NCBI GenBank assembly: GCA_028641055.1
Contig: CM054057.1
Span: 726,736,484-726,800,483 of the forward strand
DNA length: 64,000 nucleotides
Reading direction: 5' to 3'
Source of the DNA: Alopecurus myosuroides
Taxonomy: Eukaryota; Streptophyta; Magnoliopsida; Poales; Poaceae
Shown here: piece by piece, positions 23,388 to 36,500 of the stretch
Layout: the number at the start of each line of letters is the position of its first letter
How positions within the stretch are numbered: the stretch's first letter is position 1
Made by a program: the position numbers and the translations under genes
The notes under the pieces: generated by a model
The model's database searches: none
Seen by the model: the letters and a program-made list of their open reading frames with translations, nothing else
Told to the model about the DNA's origin: nothing

Positions 23388-24583
23388 TGAACCGTGAATT
23401 TAGCCTGTGTTTGGTTGATGAAACAGCATACATTGTAGTATTATATTATGATTATGAGTTATTATGTGAGTTTCTGTGGATTTCGAGTGGATAATAAGCT
23501 GAGATTGTCATGTAGCTGTGAGAGCTAGTCCTGTGGTATCTGTACCAAATAAGTCTCGGACGGTAGAAAATCTTCCTGGCTGCGGCCACTTTGCACTTGC
23601 TTTGCTTAATCTATATGTATTGCAGCTAGTATTCTTACTAGTTACCCGACTTAATCTATCAGCTCACCTTTATTATCGGACATGACGTACTATTCTATTA
23701 AACAGGCAATGGGCTCCATAAGATGGTTTTATCATCTCCAAGCATTGCAACATCGCCAAGATTGTCACAGTCAAACCTCCAATGGCAGCAAGGTATGAGT
23801 ATCAACTTACTGAATACGGTATAAAGAGGTGCATAAAATGATGATGGCAAACACAAGCCCATCATACATTGTCCAGACAATTGGTATTACTCTTCTATAA
23901 TGGTCTTACAAAGGACTGGGTGCATAGGTTCAATTTTACACTTGCTAAACAAAGTTGCCAAACGGTCACCAGTATAGGAATTTGACGTTATGAATATTGA
24001 CAGAAACCAGATGAGTTTTCTCCACGAAACTGACCCCAACCAATGTTGCTGCTAGAAACAGAGAAGAGTTAGTCCAGTTAAAGATGGCATTTGGATGATA
24101 GTTTGTCATTTAGTTTCTTTCTTCCTTCTTTGAGTTTCTCCACGACTTGCCTGGCTTTAGCCTCGCAGTCTAGCGGCCTGTAACTATGGGTTTTTTTTTT
24201 TACCCCTCTATAATGCATAAAGGCAGAGCTCCTGTCGTTCTCGTCAAAAATATTGACAGAAACATTATTTGGAGTGCCAGAGTTTCCCAAAATCTGAAGC
24301 TGGAAGAACGGCACAACAAAAAGAAGGAACACATATAAGCATCGAACTTAGATCCATATTACGAAAACTGACTCGCTGATTAAGCGGATGTGTAAAAATT
24401 GAAGCCCTCTGGTATTAGTATACACGCGAGTTTCTGAATACACACTCAGACAATCTCATCTTGCTTCCAACGTCGGCAGCACATTCAGAGTAAATACATT
24501 CATTGCTTTTGTGAGGCACAGTTAGAATCAGCCTTGAGAATGAAATAACTACTCAAAATTGGAATGACGCTTTAACACAAGAA
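23388..24583. other. Intergenic region and 3' flank of the isoleucyl-tRNA synthetase gene
   Basis: The part nearest 24583 is presumably the 3' UTR of the minus-strand synthetase gene. A minus-strand frame at 24078-24332 (84 codons, Lys-rich end) has no recognised family. Nothing else is supported. Confidence 0.4.
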
Positions 24584-27500
24584 TCAAGAACGATTAGCCT
24601 GGTAAAAATCGCCAGCGCTAAGAAAAACATGCTTTCCTAGCTGCAGATCAATTGGCGGATAGCCCTCGATGCTGCCCACCGTAATCTGCAAGAAAAGTCA
24701 CAAGATATGAGAGCTGACGGATACACATAGGCCATTCAAATTAATTAACAGCGCTGCAGTTTTCCTACCTTGCCATTTCCAGTCTGGAATTCGTTCTTCA
24801 ATCTGGAAATGGACCTTGATGATAGATACACTCTTAATGCATCAACATGGTCGTTGTTGCCTGTTCCATTCAAGGTACACATGTAGGTTACTAGCATAAT
24901 TTCTCAGATAATACATCCTATGGACACAGAGGATAGCAACTATTTGCACGGATTTTTTGCAGTTGCACCCTTGAGCAGAAACAGGGATATGTATTTACCC
25001 GAGGCGTGAGGAAGATCAGGTGCGAGCACAGGCATGCACCTTGCAATGTAGATGACAAATGACATGTCGTGTACATCGTGAGACTCCTCACAGATAACTA
25101 CCTGCAAACCATATAATGACATTGTGACAAAAAAATGTTATAGCCATTTAAAATCCTCACTTAATAGCACAGTACTATGAGCAAATGTACTGAAGATGCT
25201 ATCACAAGTTTAAATTTAGTTGATGGTTGCTGAAGGTTAAAGGTTGAAAATCCATGCTCACCAGATCTGATGGTGCCATTGCCTTTGGAACTAGAGAATT
25301 ACCAAGCACTTCCCTAATATACTGATCCTGCACGGAATAATAGTAGTGTTAGTGAAAGGATGTTCCAGTCTCTGAAACAAAAAAAAACTTAAATTTGTGA
25401 AAATTTGACTGACCTGTGACTGCAAGATCTCTTCAAGTCTACTGCTGCCGTCGTCCGCAGGTTTGTAGTACACGTCGATTAGGTCTGTAGGTTCTAGCTG
25501 GGCAGTCTTGCGCAATTTCTGGATTTTGTTCACAACCTGAACAGAGTTGCTCATGGATTAGGATGACTGAATCGAAACAAAACTTAAACTGAAGTATCAG
25601 GAAGATTAATGCACTCAAACGAACATGAAAGTTCCTGACACATGAAATGCTATAGTTTTCCATTAATACATTACCAAAGTTTTAGAAATCCCCGTGTATG
25701 ATACTAAAACATCATCATGTGTGTCAGGCAGAATTCATGAATTTTCGAACATCAAGAAACGAACCAATGCGTTACCAGGCAGCGAACATCAATTGTAAAT
25801 TTCAATACACCAAAAAACCAGAACAATCTAGGTTAAGCACGAACAGAAGAGCACCAGATATAAACAAATAAATAAAATTGACTACCTCTCGAGCCACTCC
25901 AGCTTCAATCAATGATTGATCGGCTCTGAGATCCAAAATAACCAACACGTCACCTATAAAAACAAAGTATTGATGTTATCCACAGTAGCAAAAAAAGCAA
26001 AACTACTAGGGTGATGTGACATATTTATGGCATACCATCTCCTGCGGCATCAATGTCCTTCTCTGAAACATCTGCAGGACGCTTGAACTCTCGGACCACC
26101 TAAATATACAAAGTTCATCAGGTAATTTCATAGACATGGTGATGCAATAAGTTCTGTCCTAACTAATGTAAAACTAAAGTTTTACTTCATGAAGGGTCAT
26201 CAGCTAATGATAATCAGGAAGAGTGCTTAAATAGTACAGAGTAAAAGATTGCTAGATAAAGATTGTTCTGGAATACCAACACACAACTTAGGAAACTTAT
26301 TTGCATCTTACAGACTATAAAAAAATCAACAACCATAATACCACAAACGTATCTTCTTGAGATAAACTAGAACTTCTCAATTCAAATCAAATCTGCTATC
26401 AGTCTTTCCCGTCCTGAAACTAACAAGAATAGAAGCATGTAATGTTACCTTAATGTCATCTAGCTTCAAGCAATGACCAAAGAATGAAATCTCTCCACTT
26501 TGCTCAAAGGCTAAGATTTGTTCCTGGGTCATTTTCTTCACTCCATTTGATACTTTGCCCATGTCCTTCCCTAGTCTTTTGCCTAGCACGCTGAGAAAAG
26601 GGAAGGTAATGAGCAATGGCTATGAATGGCAACAATTCTTGCACGTATAGGAACACATACCTAAAATTGGGTTCTGCCCGCAGAGAAGCATACATCATGG
26701 GATCATTACATGGAGTCACAGTCCTAACATTCATCTCCTCCATGACATACTACATAGTAGACAGTAGATTATTTCAACACTAAGCACTACAGAAACCAAA
26801 CAGCCACTCCACATGATGAAACTAAGTAGCAAGGCAGTTGCACAATTTCGGAATAAAAAGATTATAGGTGTATATCTGACAATTTTTGGCCTTACAAACA
26901 AACCTCTTTTAGTTTTCCCGTGATGTCTTCTAGAAATTCACTGTCAGGATGGACAACCACCAATTCCCTGGAATTTAAACTGATTAAGCCGCCTTGTAAT
27001 TTGAACTTTAGTACAGTATCAAATGGAACATATGCTTTTAACAGGTGGTCTAATGAAGCAAAAGGATTACAGGGTTTACAAAAATGATAATAAACTGAAT
27101 TCCAACTCGGCCCATCTCATAGCGACATATATACTATTCTTCGGGTTGCAATAGAACCAGACCAATGCTATGACAACTACCACAATTACTGTGACTTGTA
27201 TATAGTATATACACAGGGAACTGCACCAATGTTATCATTACAACTACCACAACCAAAAAGTTTACACACACTTCCATGGTTGTGAAGAGGAAAAGTTATA
27301 ACCAAAGTATGCACTGAAAGAGAAATTGAAATTATCTTCTGTACCACTGCATTAATTAACAGGAAGTACAGAGCAGACAATACAATGTAACCTACCTAAC
27401 CAAAATGCCCTACATAAAAACATTGTTATGGAAAAAATTGAGTAGAGTCCGGACATACTTCAGTGGTGTTTTCAGAGCTTTGCTGTGCCGTTCACGAATA

Positions 27501-30500
27501 TTGCGTGCAAGATCAATGATGGTGATCATCCTATTTACACTTTGCTCAACACGCTCATCTCTCTGATCATGTGGGAAGAAAAGGCATTAGAGGGCAGAAA
27601 TGGTAAATAAAAGCCTTAGCATTAGAAGACTATCTATCTGTTGAGAAAAGGTTACCTCCCCAGTTGTGGAAGGAAACCTGCAGAAATGAATGCTCTCCTC
27701 TGATTTACTTGACGCCTTCCGCAGATTTTGGTAAAGAACTTCAGTAAAGAAAGGCGTAAATGGAGCCATCGCCACGCAAGTTGTTACAAGTGCCTACATT
27801 TCATGGTTTAAATCCATTAAGAGAACATAGAGATAAAACAACAAAGGTATACTTTGCATTATCAGGGATTATGAATACATAAACCACTGCAAGAAAACGT
27901 AATAGAAGGTATTAAGCAAGAAAAGATAATTCCTGAGACTTAGACAGATTCTCTTATTTATGTCAAAAGAAGAGCTGTGGCAACAAAATCGGCACAATGC
28001 TGGTTACAGACTTTTCCAGAAGTAAGCGAAAGGAACATTACAACAAATAAAGTGGCTCATAAGCAACAGGTAAAAGGGCATCTTAAGAGATTACAACTTG
28101 CAATATATGAGTATAGCACTGAAGGATAGAAATCCCACCACTCAAAATCGGCACAATGCTGGTTACAGACTTTTCCAGAAGTAAGCGAAAGGAACATTAC
28201 AACAAATAAAGTGGCTCATAAGCAACAGGTAAAAGGGCACCTTAAGAGATTACAACTTGCAATATATGAGTATAGCACTGAAGGATAGAAATCCCACCAC
28301 TCCATCAACAATTTGCGGTATTGACTATCAACAGAAGTTGAAACTGTACAATGCTGGATATTTACTTACATGGTAGAGGGTTGAAAGAGAAATCCTGCAG
28401 TCTACTTCTCCAGTACGTCCTTTCAAACGTTTGCGGTTGAACCGCACATATATATTGGTGAGATTGTCAATATATTTTACCAAGTATGGCACGACCTGAA
28501 GGTGTAAACAAGCTATCAAGTTTGGCCGTACCACGGAAAAATGAATTGACATGACCAATATAAATATCCAGGCAGATCTACCGTGTAAAGCCGGTATGCA
28601 TCCATCTCCTGGTGAACAAAGCTAACCAGACTTTCAGTTGCAGAGTTTATCCAGTGATCCAACACATTGGATGACTTCTGAAGTGAAGCTTGATCAATTG
28701 GAGAAAATGCTGAGAGACCCTCAACTTCAAGTCTCTTTGCATTTTGTACAAGAAACCTATAAGCATTATACCACGGGAGGAAGACATCTTTCACCTGATC
28801 AAATCAAAACCTGTTAGGTCACAAAATATACTTTTTCATGAATAAACAATATAACTGGAGAATATGATTGATATGAACTACATGCAGACCAGCAGCATGA
28901 ACATATGTGTATGATGGAGCCTAACATATTGAAGGAAGACACTTACAACACCAAAAACACCGATCCTTTTAAACCGTAGAGACTCCGCACGTACAACAGG
29001 AGAATTTACCAAGTACAGCCTCAAAGCATCCTGGAAAAAAAAGGAAAAATAATAATTATTAGAAATTCTAACTCACACAAATCACAATCTTTAAGAGCTC
29101 AGAACACATGTATCTTCACACAAAACAATAATACTGTGAAGACGCTAAAGCATCAGTCATATAACGAGTGAAAACTGGTAAGAACTATTGGCTTGTAAAG
29201 AGACACCACATACCGCTCCGTATTCATTAATGACATCCACAGGTGAAGGGTAATTCTTTTTACTCTTGCTCATTTTCTTACCATCCTCTGCCAAAACAAG
29301 ACCATTGCATATAAGATTCTTAAAAGCAGGCTTCCCAAATAATGCCGTTGACAACACCATCAAAGTATAAAACCTGCAGGATGAATTCAACTCATGAAGA
29401 TGAGATCATAACAAGAATGAGTAGCGCGTGAGGAAAAGTATACTACTTATATTAGAGAATTTCAGTAGCAAGAACTGTACTCCCTTTGCTCATCAAAGGG
29501 GGCCAAATGATTGTTGCAAACTCACACAAGTACAACATAAAATAACATAAGTATTCCGGAAAAAAAGGATGCCAAAGACCATGCAAAGGGAAAAAAAAGT
29601 ATCAGAGACAATGCCAATGGACATAATTCATGTTAATACTAGTCATATTTTGGGCTCTTCTGTACAGGATATCGGGATTTTAAGCCAAGTATTGGAAAGA
29701 AATAGAAGATGTCTGACACGGTGTTATGGGAACTATTAGCATTTTCTGTTGTGCTGCGTATTTGTTGGTCTTTGGGACTGGGTGTAGCTAGGTTGCCCAT
29801 CTCATTAGTTTTTGGGGCTGGTCTTTATAATTTAATCTTTGCCAAATGATGAGAGCCATGACATATGTGAATCAAAACTTTATGAAGTAAATAAAAGCAA
29901 CATCAGAAGTTTCCCACGTTGATTTGATGCCCAAACAGGATTTGATCTAGATCGCATGAGTGGTACACGGAAGGACTGAATAAATAATGAGTGGTACACG
30001 AAAGGACTGAAATAAATAATGAGTGGCAACCGAAAGGACTGAAATAAATAACCCACAAGTGCTGGTTGATTTCATCATTTCTAGATATGCCAAAGATTCT
30101 GAAGAGAGTAACGAACCATCCACGTGTTTTTGGGGCTGTTCATTATAATTTAATCTTTGCCAAATGATGAGAGCCATGACATATGTGAATCGAAACTTAT
30201 GAAGTAAATAAAAGCAACATCAGAAGTTTCACGCGTTGATTTGATGCCCAAACAGGATTTCGATCTAAATCGCATGAATGGTACATGAAAGGACTGAAAT
30301 AAATAACGAAGGCCCCACAAAATTCTTATTTATTAGCAAGAACATGGTGATAAGTAACTGGGCCAAAGGTTCTGAAGATAGTAACGAACCATCCGCGTGT
30401 TTGGTCCAAGCCCTCTGCCACAAAGTTGCCAGGAAAATTCTTCTCAAATAGTTCACGATTCTCAAATGGATAATGAATGTAGGCATATGGCATGGATCCA

Positions 30501-33500
30501 CTCTCAAACCAGCAGTCAAAAACCTGAAGGCATCACAACCATTGCTGAATGAGAACCCTTTGAAATGAAAGCATCGATATGCAGTCACAAACATTCGCAT
30601 ACATGACAGTTGGCCAAAGCGTTCCCTACAAATAGTTATCTTGACCAAAAATTGGTCTTTGTTTGGATAGTAACCAACTATTTGGCATACCAATAATTCT
30701 CAACTTTCATATTGTATGATTCTCAAAAAAAAAACTTTCATATTGTATGTATTTGTGGTATCGTAGATGCTGATTTTTTTTTTCTACATACTTGGTCCAA
30801 CTTGACTTTGACGAAACTAATATGAACCATATTTTCAGGTAAGGAACACTAATTGTGAGTCAAAACGAACTTACATCCTCAACACGTTTGAGCACCCCAT
30901 ACTTTGTTCCTCTGCTAGAAGGAATCGTAATATCATCGACATGGTGGCGGTGAAGATCGTTAACCTGAGGGCAAAAAATAAAGAATGCTTGCATCAGGAC
31001 CTCCAAGAAAAAATATGTGTTACAAATCACTGTTTTTTCAATTTTTCGATTAAAACAACACCAAATCACAAGAATATGCATATTCAGCCTCAAATAGCAC
31101 AAACAATGAAATGTATCTTGCACAGTAGAGATATTAACCTTGACGCCAGATAATCTTTCAAGTTTCTCAATAGAATCCATAACCTCGATTTCTTCACCAT
31201 CTTCGCTGATCCAAACTGGAAGTGGAGTACCCCAAAATCTACTTCTGCTGACAGCCCAGTCCCTAGCACCTTCTAGCCAATTATGGAATCTCTTTTCCTG
31301 CATTCATTGTTAATAAGAAAATATAAATAAATAACTAATACCATTTCCTGTCAACTAAATGCTCCAAGCAGTTCTGTAACATTCAACTAAATTATAATAC
31401 GTAAGTACTTGGTGCAAAAAATGGAAAAAGGGGCTGGTATCAATTACATGGGGAGGGGAACTGTTATGGTCGGTATTACATATGCGCGCAAGAGGCCAAC
31501 TAGTGGCTAGTTATGGGCTTAGTCCAATAGTATCTAGGGTTTAGAGGAGCTGTCCTCCTATATAAACACATGTACCCCTTCGTGATAATGAAGCAATAAA
31601 GATATATCTTATTGCCAATTCCCAGAGGAGCCGGCCCTTAATCCTAGCCGCCGCCCTCCTCCCTAGCCGCTGCGACGGCGCCCCGCCACCGGCGACAGCA
31701 GCCCGAGCTCCTCCGCCCTCACTTCCACCCCTACAACCTACGTTCAAGAACTGGTAGAACCCAAGCGTCTACCAATTTGGTATCAGATTGCTTTGGTTCG
31801 ATGTCGTCCACCGGCCTCCCGATCGCCTCCGACGCCGCCCACACCATTGCCGCCACTTCCGCCGTCACCTCCCAGGGGCTACAACCGCTGGCGTCAGACG
31901 CGTCGCCCGCCCTCTCCAGGACCGAGGTGGTGCAGGCCATCCGCGACATCAACCAGCAGCTTGCGGGTGGCCGAGCATCCGCCGCCCCCGCCGTCGACGG
32001 CCGCGTCGCACACACTGCCGCCGCCGGTCACCGTTGTCCTCCACAGACGCCCGCTCAGCCAGGTCAAGTGGTCGTCATCGCCGTCCCCTCTTCCGTCGTG
32101 GCTCGACACGCCCGTCTACACGACGGCGCCTCTCTAGCCAACGGTGCCACGGCAGACCGCCCCATCCTTCGGCGGATTCGGCGGGATTGTTGCGCCATAC
32201 GCAGGGGCACTTCCCTCGCCCCAGATCGCCAGGAGGGCACCTACGCGGCCGCTCCGCATGTGCAGCAGCCGCCCCGATTCACCAAGATGGAGTTCACCAC
32301 CTATGACGGCACCATCGACCCCCTGAGCTGGCTCAACCGTGCGACCAGTTTTTCAGGGGGCAGCGGACGCTCGCGTCCGACCGCACGTGGATCGCCTCCT
32401 ACCACCTTTGTGGCGCCGCACAGACGTGGTACCACGCCCTCGAGCAGGACGAGGGCGAGATGCCTCTTCGGGAGCGTTTCCGCGACCTGTGCCTCCAGCG
32501 TTTCGGCCCCACCCTCCGCGGGAGCCGCCTCGCCGAGCTGGGCCGCCTCCCCTTCACTACCACGGTGCAGGACTTCGCCGACCGCTTCTAGGCACTGGCT
32601 TGCCACGCCCCGGGCGTCTCGGCGCGCTAGTGCGCCGACCTCTTCGTCGACGGCCTCCTCGACCACATCCGCGTCGACGTCGAGATGCGGAAACCCTAGG
32701 ACCTGCAGAAGGCCATGTATTACGCGCGTGCGTACGAGCAGCGCGCCCTCGCCATGCAGCAGGCGTTCTCGAGCCGCGGCACGCAGCCCCTGCCCCGCCC
32801 CGGCGCCGACCCCACAGCCACGACCCGCCCTGCCGGCCACATCCGCGGCCACCCCCGCGCCGACACGTTCCTTCAAGCGCCTGACGTCGGCCGAGCAGCT
32901 CAAGCTGCGTCGAAAGGGCCTGTGCTTCAACTGCGACAAGCAGTATGCGCTGGGTCACACGTGCGCTCGCCTCTTCTACTTGGAGACCGTCGACGACACT
33001 AAGGTGAAGGCCCTCACTGCGGAACTCACCTACGGGCCGATCGACGTGTCCGCCTTCATTGTCTCCCTTCATGCCATGGCGGGCATCAAGACGGCAAAGA
33101 CGATGTTGCTTCCGGTGACAATCAAAGGGGCGCAGCTTACGGCACTCGTGGACACGGGCTCGACGCACAACTTCTTGTCCAACACCGCCATGCGCCACCT
33201 CGCACTCCAGTCGGCGGGCGCAAAACAATACAGTGTCACCGTCGCCAACGGGAACCGTCTTACGTGCCAGGGCGTGGCGCGACAGGTCCCGTGTTCATCG
33301 GCGACGAGCCTTTCTCCATCGACTGCGTCGGCATCGAACTGGGATGCTACGACTTCATCCTCGGCGTCGATTTTTTGCGCACACTAGGCCCCATCCTTTG
33401 GGACCTCGACGTGTTGTCCCTCATCTTCTGGCGCGAGGGCGGCCATCGCGTTCAGTGGACGGGCATTAGCAGCACCAGCGCGACCCCGCAACTCCACCTG

Positions 33501-36500
33501 ATGGCCGCCGCCCTTGACGAGGGGGTGCACCCCCTCCTGGCCGACCTCCTGCAGCAGCACAGCGACCTCTTCGACGAGCCACACGGCCTCCCTCCCGCGC
33601 GGGCCTGTGACCACCGCATTCACCCGTTGCCGGAAACGGCGCCTGTTGCAGTGCGCCCGTACAGATACCCCAGCTGCAGAAGGACGAGCTCGAGCGCCAG
33701 GTGGCCATCATGCTCGCGCAGGGCATCATCCGGATTTCGACGCCGCCGTTCTCTGCCCCGGTGCTCCTGGTACGCAAGGCCGATGGTACGAGGCGTTTCT
33801 GCATCGACTACCGCGCCCTCAACGTCATGACGTCCAAGGACAAGTTCCCCATCAAGATGGGTTAGGTTCGATCCGGTTCGGACCTGATACTGGACCTGAG
33901 AACCTAGGAAACAAATTTCAGGTTTGGGTTTTTCCCGTACCTCCAGTTTTAGGTTCGTGGGTAACCCCAGGATCGGCCCTCCTCTATAACAAGAGCAATA
34001 CCAAAACGGTAATAGCAGCACGGTGACGGCCGCCGGCCGGTGGGTCAGCTAGCTAGCCTCCCGTGCACCCGTGAGGGTGGCGACATGTTCCCTCTCCATG
34101 CACGACGCGTCCACGCCCGGCAGCTTTCTGAACCCGCCGCCGCATCCGACGATGGGCTGCGCGCGGCTGCAGCTCTACCGCATGCTAGCAGCCGGAGGCC
34201 GACTGCCGGCGTCAGCGCAAAACTCATACCTCGTGTCCTCGCCGGTCCTCCCGGTCGCGACACTCCAGCTTCTTGCATGCACGCCCGACACTAGCACGTC
34301 CTGCTGATACTGCCGCTGCGACATGGCGCGCGCGAACTCGCTGACGGGCGACGGCTGACGTCCTCGTCTCCGTTGTCCGGCTTAGCCACCGGCTGGCTCG
34401 GTGCGAGACGCTACCGTGCGCCCTTGTCACAGTACAAGCGTGCCCACCGTGGGGTGCCGACGGAGGCTGCCAAGTTCGACATGGCAGTACCACTGCGGAG
34501 CACGCCCTGCCGGCCAATGTCCGTGTATGCTGTCTTCGCCCGCAGATCGCCGCTCGCAACGTAGTGGAGAGCAGCGTTGATGTCGCCGCCGTTGCATGCA
34601 GTCGAGCACCTACCGCGAGAGCCGACGGCGCAACCTTGATGACAATGCGGCCGGCCGCTTCTGTTGGAGGAGCGGTCCGACCCTAGGGTCGTAAGGATCT
34701 GATCCTGTTGGAACCTAATTTTTTACGGTCCAAACCTGTACCCTATCGGTATCAAAAGGCAGGTTCGGGGCAGAGGGCCAACGGGCCGGCCCAGACCTAT
34801 CGCAACTATAGTTCCCCATCCCCGTCGTGGATGAGCTCCTGGACGAGCTACATGGAGCGCGCTTCTTCACCAAGCTCGACTTGCGCTCAGGCTATCATCA
34901 GGTGTGCATGCACCCGGACGACATCGAGAAGACGGCGTTCCGCACTCACCATGGGCACTTCGAGTTCGTGGTGATGCCGTTCGGCCTCTCGAACGCGCCG
35001 GCAACATTTCAGGCCCTGATGAACGACGTGCTTAGCCACTACTTACGCCGCTTTGTGCTTATTTTCTTTGATGACATTCTTATCTACAGTTCATCCTGGG
35101 CGGAGCACCTGCAGCACGTGGCCATCATCTTCAACGAGCTTCGAGCGCATCATCTTCACCTAAAGCGCTCGAAGTGCTCGTTCGGCACGACATCCGTCGC
35201 GTACTTGGGCCACATCATCTCGCCGGACGGTGTCGCGATGGACGCGGACAAGGTCACCGTCGTCGCTGCGTGGCCGACCCCGCAGTCACCGCGGGCTCTC
35301 CGCGGCTTCTTGGGCCTCGCGGGCTACTACCGGAAGTACATCCGGGACTTCGGCCTCATCGCCGCAGCTCTAACGCGCCTCCTTCGTCGTGACGCCTTCT
35401 CCTGGGACGTGAAGGCGGCCGCGGCGTTCGCCGCCCTCTCACGAAGGACCCGTCTTCCAGATGCCGGACTTCGACGTGGACTGCGACGCCTCCGGCATCG
35501 GCTTCGGAGCCGTCCTCCACCAGGGAAGGGACCGCTGGCCTTCTTCAGTCGCCCCTTCGCCGCGCGTCATCACAAGCTCGCGGCCTATGAGCGCGAGCTG
35601 ATCGGGCTGGTTCAGGCGGTGCGCCACTAGCGGCCTTATCTTTGGGGCCGAACGTTTCGTGTGCGTACGGACCACTACAGCCTGAAGTTCTTGCTGGATC
35701 AGCGCCTCTCCACCGTGCCTCAGCATTAGTGGATCAGCAAGCTCTTCGGCTTCGACTTCACCGTCGAGTACCGCCCCGGCCGTCTCAACACGGTCGTCGA
35801 CGCCCTGTCCCGCCACGACACTGAGGACGTGTCCGACATCGCCACGGCCGGCGCGGTCTTGTGCATCCGCTCCGGCCCGTCCTTCGCCTTCCTCGACGAC
35901 ATCCGCCGCGCTACTTCGACGACCGCGGACGCACAACGGCTCGCACAGCGCCTGGCCGATGGCGAGCTGGCTGTCCCATGGCGCATGGACGAGGGGTTGT
36001 TCTTCCATGGCCGCCGCATCTTCGTGCCTGATCAGGGTGACCTATGCCACCAAGTCTTGACCTTGGCTCACTCTGCAGGACACGAGGGCGTACAGAAGAC
36101 CCTTCACCGTCTCCGCGTTGATTTTTACATTCCTGGGGATGGCGCCCTGGTGACTGAGACACTCAGGCCCACGGGTCTCCTGCAGCCGCTGGACGTGCTG
36201 GACGTGCCCTCTAAGGTGTGGTCGGACATCTCCATGGACTTCATCGAGGGGCTACCGAAGGTGGGGGGCAAGTTCGTCATCCTCACGGTGGTTGACCGCT
36301 TCTCCAAGTACGCACACTTCATCGCCCTCGGTCATCCCTACTCGGCTGTGTCGGTGGCGCGCGCCTTCTTCGACGGCATCGTCCGCCTCCACGGCTTCCC
36401 TCCGTCCATCGTCAGCGACCGTGACCCTGTGTTCACCGGGTCACGTCTGGCGGGATCTCTTTGGGTTAGCAAGCGTGAAGATTCGCATGAGCACGGCGTT

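Noticed and set aside
27985..28302. Possible CRISPR-like or satellite array
   Set aside because: Only two adjacent 159-bp units without spacers, in a plant intron; a simple tandem duplication.
32301..32939. 212-codon minus-strand frame opposite gypsy gag
   Set aside because: Shadow of the plus-strand gag coding region, which carries recognisable gag and zinc-knuckle sequence.
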